A stretch of 64,000 bases of DNA from Zasmidium citrigriseum (lineage: Eukaryota; Ascomycota; Dothideomycetes; Mycosphaerellales; Mycosphaerellaceae), in the NCBI GenBank assembly GCA_002786025.1, contig NHNW01000025.1, positions 481,884 through 545,883 on the forward strand, written 5' to 3'. Shown piece after piece: positions 9,686 to 21,332 of this stretch (the stretch's first letter is position 1; each line of letters starts with the position of its first letter). Position numbers and translations under genes: made by a program. The notes under the pieces are model-generated. The model made no database searches. It saw only the letters and a program-made list of their open reading frames with translations, and was not told the origin of the DNA.

Positions 9686-10921
9686 ATGGCCAAGACGAAG
9701 AAGACATCGGGACACAAACAGAAGCAATCCAAGCAGAAAATGGCTAACGGACAATCCAACCTCTCACCGGAACAGCTTTACGCGTCGGCTCTGGAACTGG
9801 TCGAGCAGTCTCAGCCGGAGGAAGCACTCAAGGTCGCAAAACAGCTGTGGTCTCAGGTGCAAGGCCGATCGGCCACCGAAGCCCTTCCCGCCGTCAATTT
9901 GCTTGGAGAGATTAGCATCGAGCTGGGTGCGGTAGACTCGGCCCGTGGTTACTTTGAGCAGGCCGTGCAACTTGACCCTGAAGGCAAGGTGCCGGAGGCA
10001 CTCGGTGGCGGCGCCGAAAAGTTCCTATGGCTTGCACAACTCTGCGAAGAGGGTGGTAAGCAGAGTGTCGGATGGTTCGAGAAGGGTGCCAAGGCCTTGC
10101 AGCATGAGATTGAGGCAATCGAAAACCGCCAGGTCACAGGCCTGACCGACGAGCAACTGCTCATGATGCGGGTCGACAAGAAGCGCAAACTCGCGAATGC
10201 GCTGTGCGGTATCGTCGAAGTCTACATGACGGACTTGTCGTGGGAGGATGATGCCGAGACCCGGTGTGAGAACCTGATTACAGAAGCCATGGCCGTGGAG
10301 GACGAGACTAGCCCTGAAGTGCTGCAGACGTTGGCGTCTGTGCGATTGTCACAAGAGCGAAAAGAAGACGCGCGATCCGCGCTCAAGCGCTCACTCGCCA
10401 CTTGGATTGACCTTGAACCGGAGGATCCAGCAGTGCCCGACTTCGCCACCAAGATCTCGCTGTCACGCCTGCTCATGGAGGCAGAACTGGAGCCCGAGGC
10501 CATGGAGGTTCTGCATCGGCTGATTCAGGAAGACGACCAGAGTGTTGAAGCGTGGTACTTGGGTGGCTGGTGCCAACACCTGATCGCTGAGCACAACAAA
10601 GCCAACATGGACTCGAAGGACGATTCAGCTATGGACACCGGCGCTGACGGTCAGACGCCAGCGAATCAAGAGCAACTGCAACGTGCGTTGAAGGGCAGCC
10701 GTCGGTGGCTCAACACAGCTCTGAAGCTGTACAAACAGCTGGAGTACGAAGATGAGAGGCTTTTCGAGCATGCCAAGGAGCTCGTCGCTGAGTTGGACAC
10801 GGTACTGGGCCCGGAAGACGCGCAGGCCGAAGGTGGAGACGAAGAAGAGTGGGAAGAGTGGGATGGCATCGCAGATGAAGACGAGGAAGACGATGAGGAT
10901 CAGAAAATGCAGGACTCTTAA
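9686..10921 (+). CDS. ACL4: TPR protein, Acl4-like assembly chaperone of Rpl4
   Basis: 411 residues from the ATG at 9686, which is preferred because the open frame upstream has only a TTG. A lysine-rich start (AKTKKTSGHKQKQSKQK) is followed by tetratricopeptide repeats: EQLYASALELVEQSQPEEAL, INLLGEISIELG-type helices and VEAWYLGGWCQHLI. The last 40 residues are strongly acidic (EEEWEEWDGIADEDEEDDEDQ). TPR superhelix plus acidic tail is the layout of yeast and Chaetomium Acl4, which captures nascent ribosomal protein uL4 and escorts it to the nucleus. Another TPR protein is possible, but the acidic tail and conserved WLNTALKLYKQLE region support Acl4. Confidence 0.8.
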   Translation: MAKTKKTSGHKQKQSKQKMANGQSNLSPEQLYASALELVEQSQPEEALKVAKQLWSQVQGRSATEALPAVNLLGEISIELGAVDSARGYFEQAVQLDPEGKVPEALGGGAEKFLWLAQLCEEGGKQSVGWFEKGAKALQHEIEAIENRQVTGLTDEQLLMMRVDKKRKLANALCGIVEVYMTDLSWEDDAETRCENLITEAMAVEDETSPEVLQTLASVRLSQERKEDARSALKRSLATWIDLEPEDPAVPDFATKISLSRLLMEAELEPEAMEVLHRLIQEDDQSVEAWYLGGWCQHLIAEHNKANMDSKDDSAMDTGADGQTPANQEQLQRALKGSRRWLNTALKLYKQLEYEDERLFEHAKELVAELDTVLGPEDAQAEGGDEEEWEEWDGIADEDEEDDEDQKMQDS

Positions 10922-13255
10922 TGGGCGTCTTCGACTCATGCTGAAGTCGATATTCGAGACCATGGCGAGCTCATCCCTGTGGCAAAGCATCTGCGACAGC
11001 GCCCAACGTACACCTCGTCGCCTCACCCGCCATAATGACGCTCGATGCCTCCACATCGTCAGGCGCCTGTACACCATGATGCACACGACATCGAGAGTTC
11101 TCCACAGCCGCAGACTTTCGGCGCGTCCGCCACACGCGGCCGTCGTATGCGCATGTGCAAGGCCCTAGTGAACCTTATGTTATGCAGCTCCTCCGGAAGT
11201 TTATCCAAACTTGAGACGGCCAAGACGACGAATGAAATTGGAGAGTGGTAAGCTGGACGGCGTCGCCTGTGGAGACGTGATTTAGACGACATCAAAGGTC
11301 AGTATGGAGACCAAAGTTCGAGGCTACCAGACATTGAGTCTGTGGGGTCAGCCTTTCGTTGTACAACTTGGACGTTGGAAGAGGCGTGTGTCAGTGCAGC
11401 TGCCCGTGAGGACGAAAGCAGATCGCTGCTGCCGTGGCTGCATTCGACGACTCCGATTAATATCCGATATGGTGTACAAAAAATGGATGGAATTCGATGC
11501 TTGGTACCCAATCATTTCCCCCTCTCGCAGCAGAATCTTGCGTGCAGTAACTGCAGCCGGCACCCGAAGCCATATCCGTCGCCGCTGAAGCGACGTGCTA
11601 CCTGTTGGAACGAGCGCCAACCTCTACAGAACATGAGACGTGGTGTGGTCGCACAGGCTGTGATGCATGCAGGCTAGCGTGGATTCTTGCTACCACGCAA
11701 TGCGTCCGCTCGGTAGCAACCGAACTCCCCTGCCTGCGGGTTGGGTGTTGGTTGGGGCTTAGGTCTGCGGCGCGGTCGGCCGGACTGGACGAGGAGAGCC
11801 TCACGGTCCTTAATGGATGCACGCAGGGCCGTGCCAGCTGCATAGTGCTGCTGTGAGATTAACGTTTAGGCTGGCCTGCAGGTACAGCTCACGACGCTAG
11901 AGCACGCCCGTCTTCATTGCTTGCGTGCACGATCACAGTCGGCCCTGAGACCGCGAGCAGGTCGGCCTGGCGGGCATCTGCGATCGGGATGGGCATGTGC
12001 AAGCTCAAACGCCAGAAGCGCCCGAGCGCCTAGCCGTTGGGTCGAACATGCAGGCATCCGGACGGGTGTGCTCAGGTCACGCTGCGTTCGCAGATGGTGC
12101 GCAGGTACTTGCAATCATGGTACCGCATTCGGCTGGCGTGTGAAGGGCGAGATGAGCTCTGCAAGGCTGGGGATTGGACGGCTGGCCGTTCGGTTTCAGC
12201 GAGCAGAGCTAGCGCGAGGAATGCATCTATCGAGCTGCTGGTGTAACAAACAAATGCGCGCACGCAAGAGGTCGACAGCAATCCAGGAATCACGCTGGGA
12301 TCCCTGCCCATCAAGCTCCGCCGTTCATATGACTACTGCACGTCAACGGCGCCGCGAGCTAGCGGGACCTTGGATCGCCAGGCACATGCGACAAACTGCC
12401 CGCCGACGTGCAGAGGTTTGGCAGAGAGCAGAGGGCGTGCATGCCAGCATCGGGCCTAGTGTGTCCCACACGGAGGGAGTGGCGCGGTGCGTGGTGCTTC
12501 CAAGCTGATGACCGTTTGGGAAATGATGGATCTGTAGAGGCGCCGGCTTCTATCACCACGAGCGCTGCGCGCGAGAGGAAGAACGTCTATATCTCGCAGC
12601 GTCAACTTCGCTATGCTCCCAGCACCGTCGTGCAAGTGGTCGGCTTCCGGAAACGGCCATCTGAGACTTCTTCCGGGCCTGGGCTCGCTCAAGACAACCT
12701 ACGGATGCGGCGGTGAACTGTGTCGGCCGTCTTCAGCAGCGAGCAATCTTGCCTGCATTCTCCCATCAGCATCGCAGTATTGCTACAAGTATTTTACCCG
12801 TCTGCTTACACAAAGGATCTTGTGTGACTTCTTCCTGACTTCCTTTCTGTCTCTGCTTGCTTAACAACTTCTTTGGCCTCCCGAGACAAAGCCGCCACCT
12901 GACAACGACTATACCAAAGGACCGTCCTGAGCAGTGCATCCATTGCAAAGGCCAACAAGGCACCATTGAACGGGCGCGCACAGCAAAGAACGGCGGTACG
13001 CTGGTCGGCGTGAACAAAGTGCATCTGCAGTAGACAGATCAAACGAGGTATGGGACCCCTTTCCATCCTGCGCAGGTTCATGCACGCACGCGTGCTGGGC
13101 AAACCACGGGATGCCGCCAAAACAATGGAAACCAGTGCTTACAAGACATGCAGACGACCGTCCACGGTCTCCTTCAGAGCTTTTAATCTCCTTGTCACTC
13201 GGCAGCCATCCAGTCTTAGGTTTCACGATCCGACTGCTTCCCGTCCGAGCCGACA
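10922..13255. other. 2.3 kb gene-free interval
   Basis: GC-rich stretch with only short, unsupported open frames on both strands and no convincing splice-linked coding potential, tRNA or repeat. The last 450 bp (about 12800-13255) are pyrimidine-rich and look like the promoter and long 5' leader of the HMG-box gene. Confidence 0.5.
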
Positions 13256-14857
13256 ATGACTTCCACTGCCATTGTCCAACAAGGGCCGTCTCCTGAAGAG
13301 GACTACGGCCTAGATGCCATTGCGAAGCACAATGCAGCGACCTCCACGGAGCAGTTCCCGTCCTACCAGGAGGATGCCAAAGGGCTGGGCATCTACGTGA
13401 GTCAACTTCGTCCCCTTGCCGCTTGATGTGTACTGACCTCCTTTCAGCAAGATGAGTACGCCCCTGTGTACCAGGACGAACAGTCCTACATCCACAACCC
13501 ACCCACGCCAAGATCCAACACCGCCAGCGATGGCATCCGCACGCGCAGCGGTCGCTCCACCCGCCGGACCGACTCTCCTTTCAGCACCAGCAAGTCCAGA
13601 ATCTCCAAGTCGCCAGCTCCCAGATCCAAGCGCGAGAAGAAAAGCAAGGTCGACAAGTCCAAGATGCCCAAGCTCACTGCGCCCTTGTCCGTCTTGACCA
13701 AGGACATGAGCATCCCCGTTAAGGACATCGAAGCATACGTCAACCGTCCTGTCGAAGACCGCATGAAGGAGAAAGAGAAGAACAATGGATACATCACTCG
13801 TCCAATGAACTCCTTCATGCTGTACCGATCTGCGTACTCTGAGCGCACCAAGGCCTGGTGTGCCCAGAACAACCATCAGATCGTGTCATCCGTCTCTGGA
13901 GAGAGCTGGCCGATGGAGCCTGATGAGATCCGCAACCAGTACGATGAATGGGCCAAGATTGAGCGCCAGCACCATCAAGAAGCTCATCCCAACTACAAGT
14001 TCTCGCCCAGCAAGTCGACCAACAAGCGTCGCAAGGACGAGATGTCGGATGACGGAGAGCCCAGCGATCTCGACGGCGATCCAGATGGCGAATATCGTGG
14101 CGGCAGAAATGTGCGCCAAAGAAGACATGACCGAGCGGCCGATGCCTATCTTCCCAGCACCGTCGGCTTCGACTCTCATCCATACTATGGTCACCAAGTC
14201 ACCGGTTACGAGCAGTCTCATTACCAATATGCTAACCCAGGTCGTCCTCTGCCGTCCAACGTCGCCTTCGACCACAACGGTATGCCATACAACCCGCAAA
14301 CCAACACGTACCTCCAGGGCGGCATGCGCCAGCAGCAGCAGTACCCATACATGCATGAGATGCCGACTGCTCGCGCCCCCACGCCTGGATCTCTCAATGG
14401 CCAGCAGTCTCTGGGCGGATTCGGCTTGCCAGGCGGTCAGATGCCAGGAGAAGACATCTTCTCCAGTTCGCGCACCAGCACACCCATGCAGCACTACCAG
14501 CAGTATGGTCAGCCCATGTATCCTCAATATCATGGTCAATACCCACAGTCGTACCAGTCGATTCAGATGGCCCCAACGCCGCAGCCAGGCACCCAGCAGT
14601 ACGAGCATCAGCAGTACCTCCAGCAGCAATCCCAGCCACAAGCCGCCATCGACCCGTCCTTGGAGGCAGCCATGGAAGCTGCTGCGGCGGCGTCAGTGGC
14701 CAGCGGTCAAGTAGGCGGGCTTCCAGATAGCCATTTCGATGAGGCGCTTGGTGATCTTTCGAGCATGCGAGAGTTCTATGACCATCCCAGCACCAGTCCT
14801 GTTGATGTCAACGCGACTCTTGCTCCAACCTGGTCGCCGACGGAGGAGTTGGGTTGA
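13256..14857 (+). CDS. HMG-box transcription factor
   Basis: Two exons: 13256-13396 and 13448-14857, with a 51-nt intron (GTGAGT donor, TACTGAC branch, TTTCAG acceptor), giving 516 residues. The HMG box lies at about 160-235, with RPMNSFMLYRSAYSERTKAW and the second-helix SGESWPMEPDEIRNQYDEWA. This sequence-specific (MATA/Ste11-like) type of box includes regulators of mating and sexual development. A basic segment KSTNKRRKDE follows. The C-terminal half is Gln/Pro/Tyr-rich and disordered, as in an activation domain. The long 5' intergenic region suggests extensive control. The target pathway is not given by the sequence. Confidence 0.88.
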
Positions 14858-16076
14858 AGAAGATGAAGACGGAGATGAAGAAGGATAAAGAAATACAAAA
14901 AAGGAGAAGAGTCTTGTAATGGGTATGTTTCGAGTTTTGCCGACATTTCGTGTTGATAGTTTTTGCGTAACGTCTGTCGCTTGTCAATGAGATTCTTCGC
15001 CTGTTGATACACTACTCACACAGCAGATCATCATGGCTAGTCGTTGCCAGCGAAGACAAGACACTGGCCATGATTTCCAGAAATTTCAGAGCAGGAAACG
15101 ACCTCCTCAACCCTTCAAATACCCAGCAAACAATCGCCTTGTTGAGAGGTTACACATCGGCTTCCATCATTCCCGTGTGCGACCATATCGGGTCATCTGT
15201 GCAGGCTTGACGCGCCACGAGGACTCAACTTCAGAAGCATGTACTTCTTTCAGCATTTTAATGACGGAATGAGATGATCTTGGATGACAAGGTGATGGAG
15301 GACTCGAGAAAGGAGCGAGTCGACGTCGGCAGCATCCGATCCTTCCGAAAGTCTATTTTCTTGCACTTCACCTCTGCCGCCATCTCCTTTTCGTCCCTTT
15401 CATCAACTATTCATCGAAGTATCGGCATTCGTTCATCTTTTCATACTGCCAAGGTCACAGTTCGAGGATCCTGTGATAGGGTGATGATCATGAATTCGCG
15501 TTACCTATGACCCTATCCTCACCATGGGCATCAGTTCTACACGTCTTCCATGACAAGTCTCGAGCCGGAGAAGATCTCTCGGACCATCCGCCGGCGTTCC
15601 TCCAGGCATGAGCCAGAAGACCGCAAGGCGACTCTGAGAGGTCGACCAAGGTCGGCCGGTGTACTGCCGTTTTGGCCAGTACGCTCGAATATTTAGATGC
15701 CGAGCATTCCTACATGGACCGATGCCGAGAGCCTCAGATCCCAGAACCGAAGGCCCATCGATAGGCGCGAGCTTCTGGGCCAATGCCGCACTCGATCTCA
15801 ACCCTCCGTGCTTCTCCGTGACATGGCGTAGCGGCATAGATGAGCTCAACACCATTTGTCGGCCCCGCCAGCTTCCTTCGCCTCGATCTCGCCACAAAGA
15901 TCTACCTCCCAGCAGGTATCAGTGACGGCCCAGATACCGTCTTCAATGCCTTATTCTGGATGTTGAAAGTATGCCCTCCAAGTTACAGTCCTTGTGTCAC
16001 ACATGCCTGTGCTTTTCTTCTACATCCACTTCCTACTCTTTTGCCTCCTTCCAGACTCTCTCGCACGTCAAGAACA
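14858..16076. other. intergenic interval
   Basis: 1.2 kb holding the 3' region of the HMG gene (purine-rich GAAGAA repeats just after its stop) and the promoter of the next gene. Small open frames here lack support. Confidence 0.5.
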
Positions 16077-16847
16077 ATGTCTCTCTTCCTAATCCTCCTC
16101 ACCCTCCTCCCCTTAGCAAGTCCAACGAACATCGCAACCTTCACCGACCCCTCCTGCAAATCCTCCCACCGCAACCTCGCCGGCCCAAACGGCTACCCCA
16201 ACGGAACCTGCACCTCCTTCGACTACATCGGCACGTACACAAGCTTTCAAGTCGTAGATACAGATCCCGGATGCAGCGGTGCGTTCCCCTATTCCGCTTC
16301 CCCTTCAATTCTCAGAACTGATACTCAATGCTGTTCAGTGACGATCTACGGTCCCTCCTCACCAGAAGACCCCTGCTCGCCCACCGCAAACCCCCAATAC
16401 GCCTCTCTCGGGGAATGCTATAATTCTTCGTGGAAGTACTATAGTATCGATGGGTGTACGCATCCGTCGCTCGTTGAAGATACATCCAGCACGCCGGCTA
16501 CTATAACGCCGGCGAGTTCAGATCACAACGCCCTCCAACCCGCCGCCATAGCAGGGATTACTGTTGGGATCATCGCCGGCGTGGGCACATTGGTTGCCAT
16601 TGTTATTTACCTCCTGTTGAAGAAGCGCGGACGGAGAAGAACCGTTGACCATCAACCCCTGACAACGCCCTCGCTGGGTACATTCTCAGGCCAAGATCTC
16701 ATCGCCCTTCACGAGAAAGACTCTCGGAACACACCTCAAGAGCTATTCGCTATGCCAGAGATTCATTCCGAGACATCGCACGAGCTGCCAGGTAACGACA
16801 ATGCATATCAGGACAGAGGCGAGCATCGATGGCACTACAGCAGGTAG
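16077..16847 (+). CDS. single-pass surface protein, signal peptide plus TM
   Basis: Starts at ATG 16077, where MSLFLILLTLLPLASPT forms a signal peptide; an earlier in-frame ATG at 15840 would bury it. A Cys-rich ectodomain of about 120 residues (DPSCKSS, CYNSSWKYYSIDGC) precedes a Ser/Thr/Pro stem. One membrane helix (AAIAGITVGIIAGVGTLVAI) is followed by a basic stop-transfer KKRGRRR and a 75-residue cytosolic tail. A likely 60-nt intron at 16279-16338 (GTGCGT donor, CTGAT branch, TTCAG acceptor) is a multiple of three, so the protein has 236 residues if it is spliced and 256 if it is kept. The build resembles fungal cell-wall sensors and receptor-like proteins, but no named family is recognisable. 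Confidence 0.72.
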   Translation: MSLFLILLTLLPLASPTNIATFTDPSCKSSHRNLAGPNGYPNGTCTSFDYIGTYTSFQVVDTDPGCSGAFPYSASPSILRTDTQCCSVTIYGPSSPEDPCSPTANPQYASLGECYNSSWKYYSIDGCTHPSLVEDTSSTPATITPASSDHNALQPAAIAGITVGIIAGVGTLVAIVIYLLLKKRGRRRTVDHQPLTTPSLGTFSGQDLIALHEKDSRNTPQELFAMPEIHSETSHELPGNDNAYQDRGEHRWHYSR

Positions 16848-17224
16848 CTCGGTGCTCACAAGGGACTGTCCTTCATTATTAACATCTGTTCTCATTTTCA
16901 AAGCGGCGTCTGTATTCATTAAATATGCAGCATGGGTCTCAAAACAATGACCATCAATCATAACATCCCTCAAAACGCTTCAAACCACTCATACATGCCA
17001 ATCTCCGCAAAATGCATGACAAAGACAATCTCATCGCTGTTGTGATGATCCTTTTCGAAAAGTACAAGATCCGTGCCTGCCGTATTCTGTATGCAGATGC
17101 TGTGCTTGATGGATACTGCGATCTGAATGACAATATGCACATAAGTCGGTGCTCATCCTTCGTCATCATTTCCTCGTCGCTGGTCTCGTCTTCATTCGGC
17201 TCATCATGAGAAGGGATGTCGGAG
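16848..17224. other. 3' intergenic interval between convergent genes
   Basis: 377 bp between the stop of the surface-protein gene and the stop of the glycogenin gene, AT-richer than its surroundings. No gene or repeat seen. Confidence 0.5.
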
Positions 17225-20025
17225 TCAACTATTGTCTTGTGTCTCCTGGAGCGGAAAGTCTCGGCCTTCTGTATCGGCAGTCTGCTGAGTAGGCGACAAG
17301 ATCTCTCCAGATGTCTCTGTTTTCTTCATGTCAACCTCGTCTGCAGCCACTGACTCGGCTGGCACACGTGGCGCTGATGGTTTCGAGAATCCAGGTTCGG
17401 CGAACATGGGTTTGTCGGCCGCCGTCACCGTCGTCGAACTGGAATTGACGGCCGTGTTGATGGCCGTTTCCTCGCTCACAGATTCATAGAATTCTGTCTT
17501 GGTTTCACTCGTGCCATCAAGTCCATGTGGACTGCTGCCTCCACTGAAAGGAACATGTGGCCCCGTCCCCGAACTACCTACCTCGTCGCTGTTAGCGATT
17601 GGCACGTGTGGATGGTTCAGCGCCCCTTCTGTTATTCGGACGGCGGTCGAAGGCATCTGGCGCTTCGAAAGTTTCTTCTCGGGCAGTTTCAGATCGGAAG
17701 GGCCTATGAGGGAGTTACGTCGAAGTTCTTCGAGTTGAACTGATGGGTCCTATTTGCAGAAAATCGGTGATTAGCTTGGGACTTTTCAAACAAATGCAGT
17801 AAGCTATGCCACGCTCAAAACGCTTATGTCAATGCCGAAATGCAATGCAGTTGGCTGTCTTCAAAACGTGTCCAGCATCGCTTCGAACGAAGTCGCAACG
17901 GTAGAAATAGCAGGGGTGGGAAGTTTGGCGCGCACGACAAAACCGCAATTGGGACATACCCAGTCCGCCTGATCTGGCACGCCCTCGGCGGGTGGAAGTT
18001 CCCCTTCTTCGTCGCGCTCTCCGCCCCAGAACGTCTGCCGTCTCCTGGGAGCCGGTGTGACAGGGAGAGATGGTCGCTCTGAAGACGTCGGAAAATCAGT
18101 GAGGATCAGAGACTCTCGTCTCTTGTTGACAGCAGCAACAAGATCATCCGGATCCGGCTCGTTCGTTGGGGAGAGGATATGCTGGTCCCCAGTAGATGGC
18201 ACGTTCTCCTGAACCACCTGGACTTTGCCGCGATTCTTTTGAAACGCCGTCAAAGCTCGTACATAATCCTCAATGCCGCCGACATCGTCCCAGGCGTTCT
18301 TGTTTTGACTGAACGCAGCCCAAGGATCTGAATCATGGACTCTGATCGTAGGAGTCAAAGGTTCGACCTTGCTGTCAGTCGAGACCTCCAACTCGTCGGC
18401 GTACGGTTCTCTCTCGGCTTCCAGTCGCGGTGGCGGCGGAAGTGGCTCGTCTTCAACGAACCTGCGGGTCGGACGAGACGCTTCACGCTCTTCCCACGGA
18501 AAGATTGGCTTGGGCTTTTCCTCTGCCTTGGGCTTCTCTGGCACACTATACCACATATCCCTTGGCGGTTCCGGATAGGATGGTGGAGGTCGAAATGGGG
18601 CAGGATCCGCGCTGAACTCGTACGTCTGGGAGGGAAAGTTGGCGGCTTCAGGTTTGGACTCGATCGGTGGTGCTCCTCGTGTAGCATCCCATTCCATGTG
18701 TGGTGCTGAAAATCTCCGCTGCTCTACAACAGGCGGGGGCGGTGGGTGCCCTTGACTAATATCATCTGCACCTTTGCCTGGTTCTCCCATTAGCTGAGTC
18801 GCGGTGCCACCCGAAGATGCATGAGGGGTATCGTGATGTTGGCCGTGGTGGTGTGACTCGTGCTGCGGCTGGTAATAATACATATCATGCTGTGGAAGTT
18901 GATGAGGCGGTGGTGCAGGCTGTGTCGTGGACACGGGATAGCCCATCGAGGAGTAGTTCTCACTTGATTTCTGTGTCGTGGCCTGGTTGTCATGCACATA
19001 GGTGGCGAGCGGATTTCTCTGTCCGTGAATGTAGTCGTTGGTCTACGCAGACACCACTTAGCCTCCTGTATATATTCCGATCTTTCAGAACTCACCGAGA
19101 CTTTGAAATGCCTGTCATAGACTGCCCACCATCTGCTCAACATCTCTTGAAAGGCGTTTGGCATGCCCTGTGTCGATCGCCCTCGCTGCCATGGCTTTTC
19201 GCTACCGATGAAGTGTACCAGACTGATGTCCCTCTTGAAGTACCGGTATGCTGGCTCGTACTGGTAGTTGGCACTCGGAGTGGTGTTGTAGGTGAAGCTG
19301 AGCCTCTTCCACGGGCGATGCTCGAAGTACTGATTGAGCAATCCCTGATCTGCACCGTCAAAGCTGTCTCCTGCATTTGCCAAACCTCTCAATGCATGGT
19401 ACTCGCCCATGTGGGGAGAGAGCACCATGACACCAGTGTTGAACGCATCCGGCCAGCCAACGTCTGGAGCCGCTGCAAACGACTCAGTTATATTGAACAG
19501 CTCTTCAGGCGCGCGTAGGGCCACGACATCGGCATCGATGTAGACGATCTTGCGAAATTGGACTTGCCGCCATAGTTCGATCTTGGTGAAGGTGTAAAGC
19601 AGATCGGGGCGGTTCATGAGGTAGAGATTCGCGGGGTTCGGGTTGCCGATGCGCTCGATAGGAATGACATAGTTGTATAGCGACTGTAGAACATTGTTCA
19701 GCCTGAAACCGTTTCATCACGAGTCACGGCTGGCGGGGTGTATCAAGTACCTGAAGCTCTTCGATGGTGCTCGCTCGCAGGCCATCTTGCGAGATCAGAC
19801 ACGCCAACTTCTTGGTGGTGCCGGCGTCTCGAAGCGAATGTGCCAGTACTGCAGCGCCTGTGAAGTGGTCTGGTCAGATGTTGGTGTACTTCGGCGGTGA
19901 ATGGTCGGCGGTACCCGGTAGATACGCATCGTTCATCACGAGCTGGTATGCTGTCAGCCATTGACCTTCGAATCCTGAGTGGTATTCTGACTGACCGTGC
20001 AGTAGACATCCTCCTCGCTGGCCAT
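17225..20025 (-). CDS. glycogenin, self-glucosylating glycogen primer
   Basis: Six exons on the minus strand: 20025-19996, 19942-19915, 19857-19751, 19683-19096, 19042-17960 and 17749-17225, giving 786 residues. All junctions keep frame. The GT8 domain fills the first 270 residues: VYCTLVMNDAYLPGAAVLAH, the manganese-binding DAD at 105-107 (YIDADVVALRAP), NTGVMVLSPH, DQGLLNQYF and HFIGSEKPW. Glycogenin adds glucose from UDP-glucose to its own tyrosine and then primes glycogen synthase. The 500-residue tail is Pro/Glu/His-rich and disordered. It ends with a segment after DPSVQLEELRRNSLIG, as in long fungal glycogenins. Intron 5 is 210 nt, much longer than the rest (52-67 nt). If retained it adds a Cys-rich end and a stop at 17861. 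Confidence 0.88.
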
Positions 20026-21332
20026 TGCGGCTGCCACAGCGAAGATGTGCGGAACAATGCCTCGAGACAATTCTCAACAAACGTCAAGTGGTTGCTCGGA
20101 TGGCTCTCAGCGCTCGGACGCTCTCGCTCCAGCCATCTCGTCTGGGCGGGGCAACACTGCAGGCTCGTGCAGACAACGACAAACACAAGATTCTTCTCTC
20201 AGCACAACGAACAGACGAGTACCGCTCAACGAACGCACGCACGGGCAGCTGTATTGATTAATTGCAGGCTAATTGCACGGGCTGGGGCGTGCAGATGACG
20301 GCCGCCACAGACCCAGAGCTCCCACAGCTCGAGCAAGGACCAGCTCAATGCAAGTCAACGCAACCTGACGAAATACTCCGCCTGCGAGCCCTTCTCCGCC
20401 TGTTCGTCCCCCAGATCTTTGCTGTACGCAGTTACACCCTCTGCTCTTGTGACCGGAGCCCCGCAGTCATCGACATGCCAGCCATGCACTCGATGCATCA
20501 GCGTCCTCGTGCCCTTCGGCCTGAGATACCGCCGATGCCAGTCGGCCAGGATTGTCTGATGCCGGTCCATGGAAGCGTCGAAGCTCGCTTTGAAGGCTGT
20601 GGCCCCCATACGAGCATGGGTACACCACTGCTCCGATATCAGATTTGAGACTGCAACGCCGGTCCTCCAATGGCCTCCAACCGCCGAATGACTTATGGTT
20701 GACGAAGAATATTCAGTCCATCGCCGACTGATGAGCCTCTCTCTCTCTCTTCCACGATCCTGTCTCGAATCATGAGCATCCTCAACGGTGGTCTGCGTGA
20801 CTCGGTCAGCGCACAGACATCGATCTCTAGTGCGATATCTTTCCTCGACTTCACCTTCTCCTCCTGCTTCTCTCACTTACACTGGATCACTTCACATGAT
20901 CTCTCGCAGCGCGCTGGATACAGATCGAAACCTTCGCTTGCCAAGATCTCGGAGACTCCTGCGAAATACGCGTACCAAACGAAAGTCCAGGGCCACTACT
21001 GCCCACGGAAATCTTGTTGCCATTTCAACGTCCACTTCTTCTTCAGAAATGGCAGACTGTCAATGGCATCAGTGCCTATCTCAGCTATCTGAGGATTCCA
21101 CAATGGCCTGCCAATTCCGGTGTGCATGATGGATGACGGACCCTCTACTAAGAGACGCTCGAAGGGGGCGCGAAGGATCGTGCGAGCGCTACTGTACCGC
21201 TGCAGCAATCCTTCGCTAATAGTTAAGTCAACACTATATATCTCTTTTCTGTCTTGACCTGCGAATATATTTCGTCCAAAGGATTGGTGACCGTTGGCGA
21301 AAGTCGGTGCCGTGGCAGTTCACTTCATCGTC
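20026..21332. other. divergent intergenic interval
   Basis: 1.3 kb between the start codons of glycogenin and tyrosinase. Only short unsupported open frames, for example 20772-21092. Presumably promoters of both genes; no clear motif. Confidence 0.5.

Noticed and set aside
13886..14641. 251-codon minus-strand frame
   Set aside because: Antisense to the Gln-rich tail of the HMG-box gene; CAG repeats read as Leu on the other strand.
20772..21092. ATG frame of 106 codons between glycogenin and tyrosinase
   Set aside because: No recognisable protein features; overlapping frames of similar length occur in the same place.
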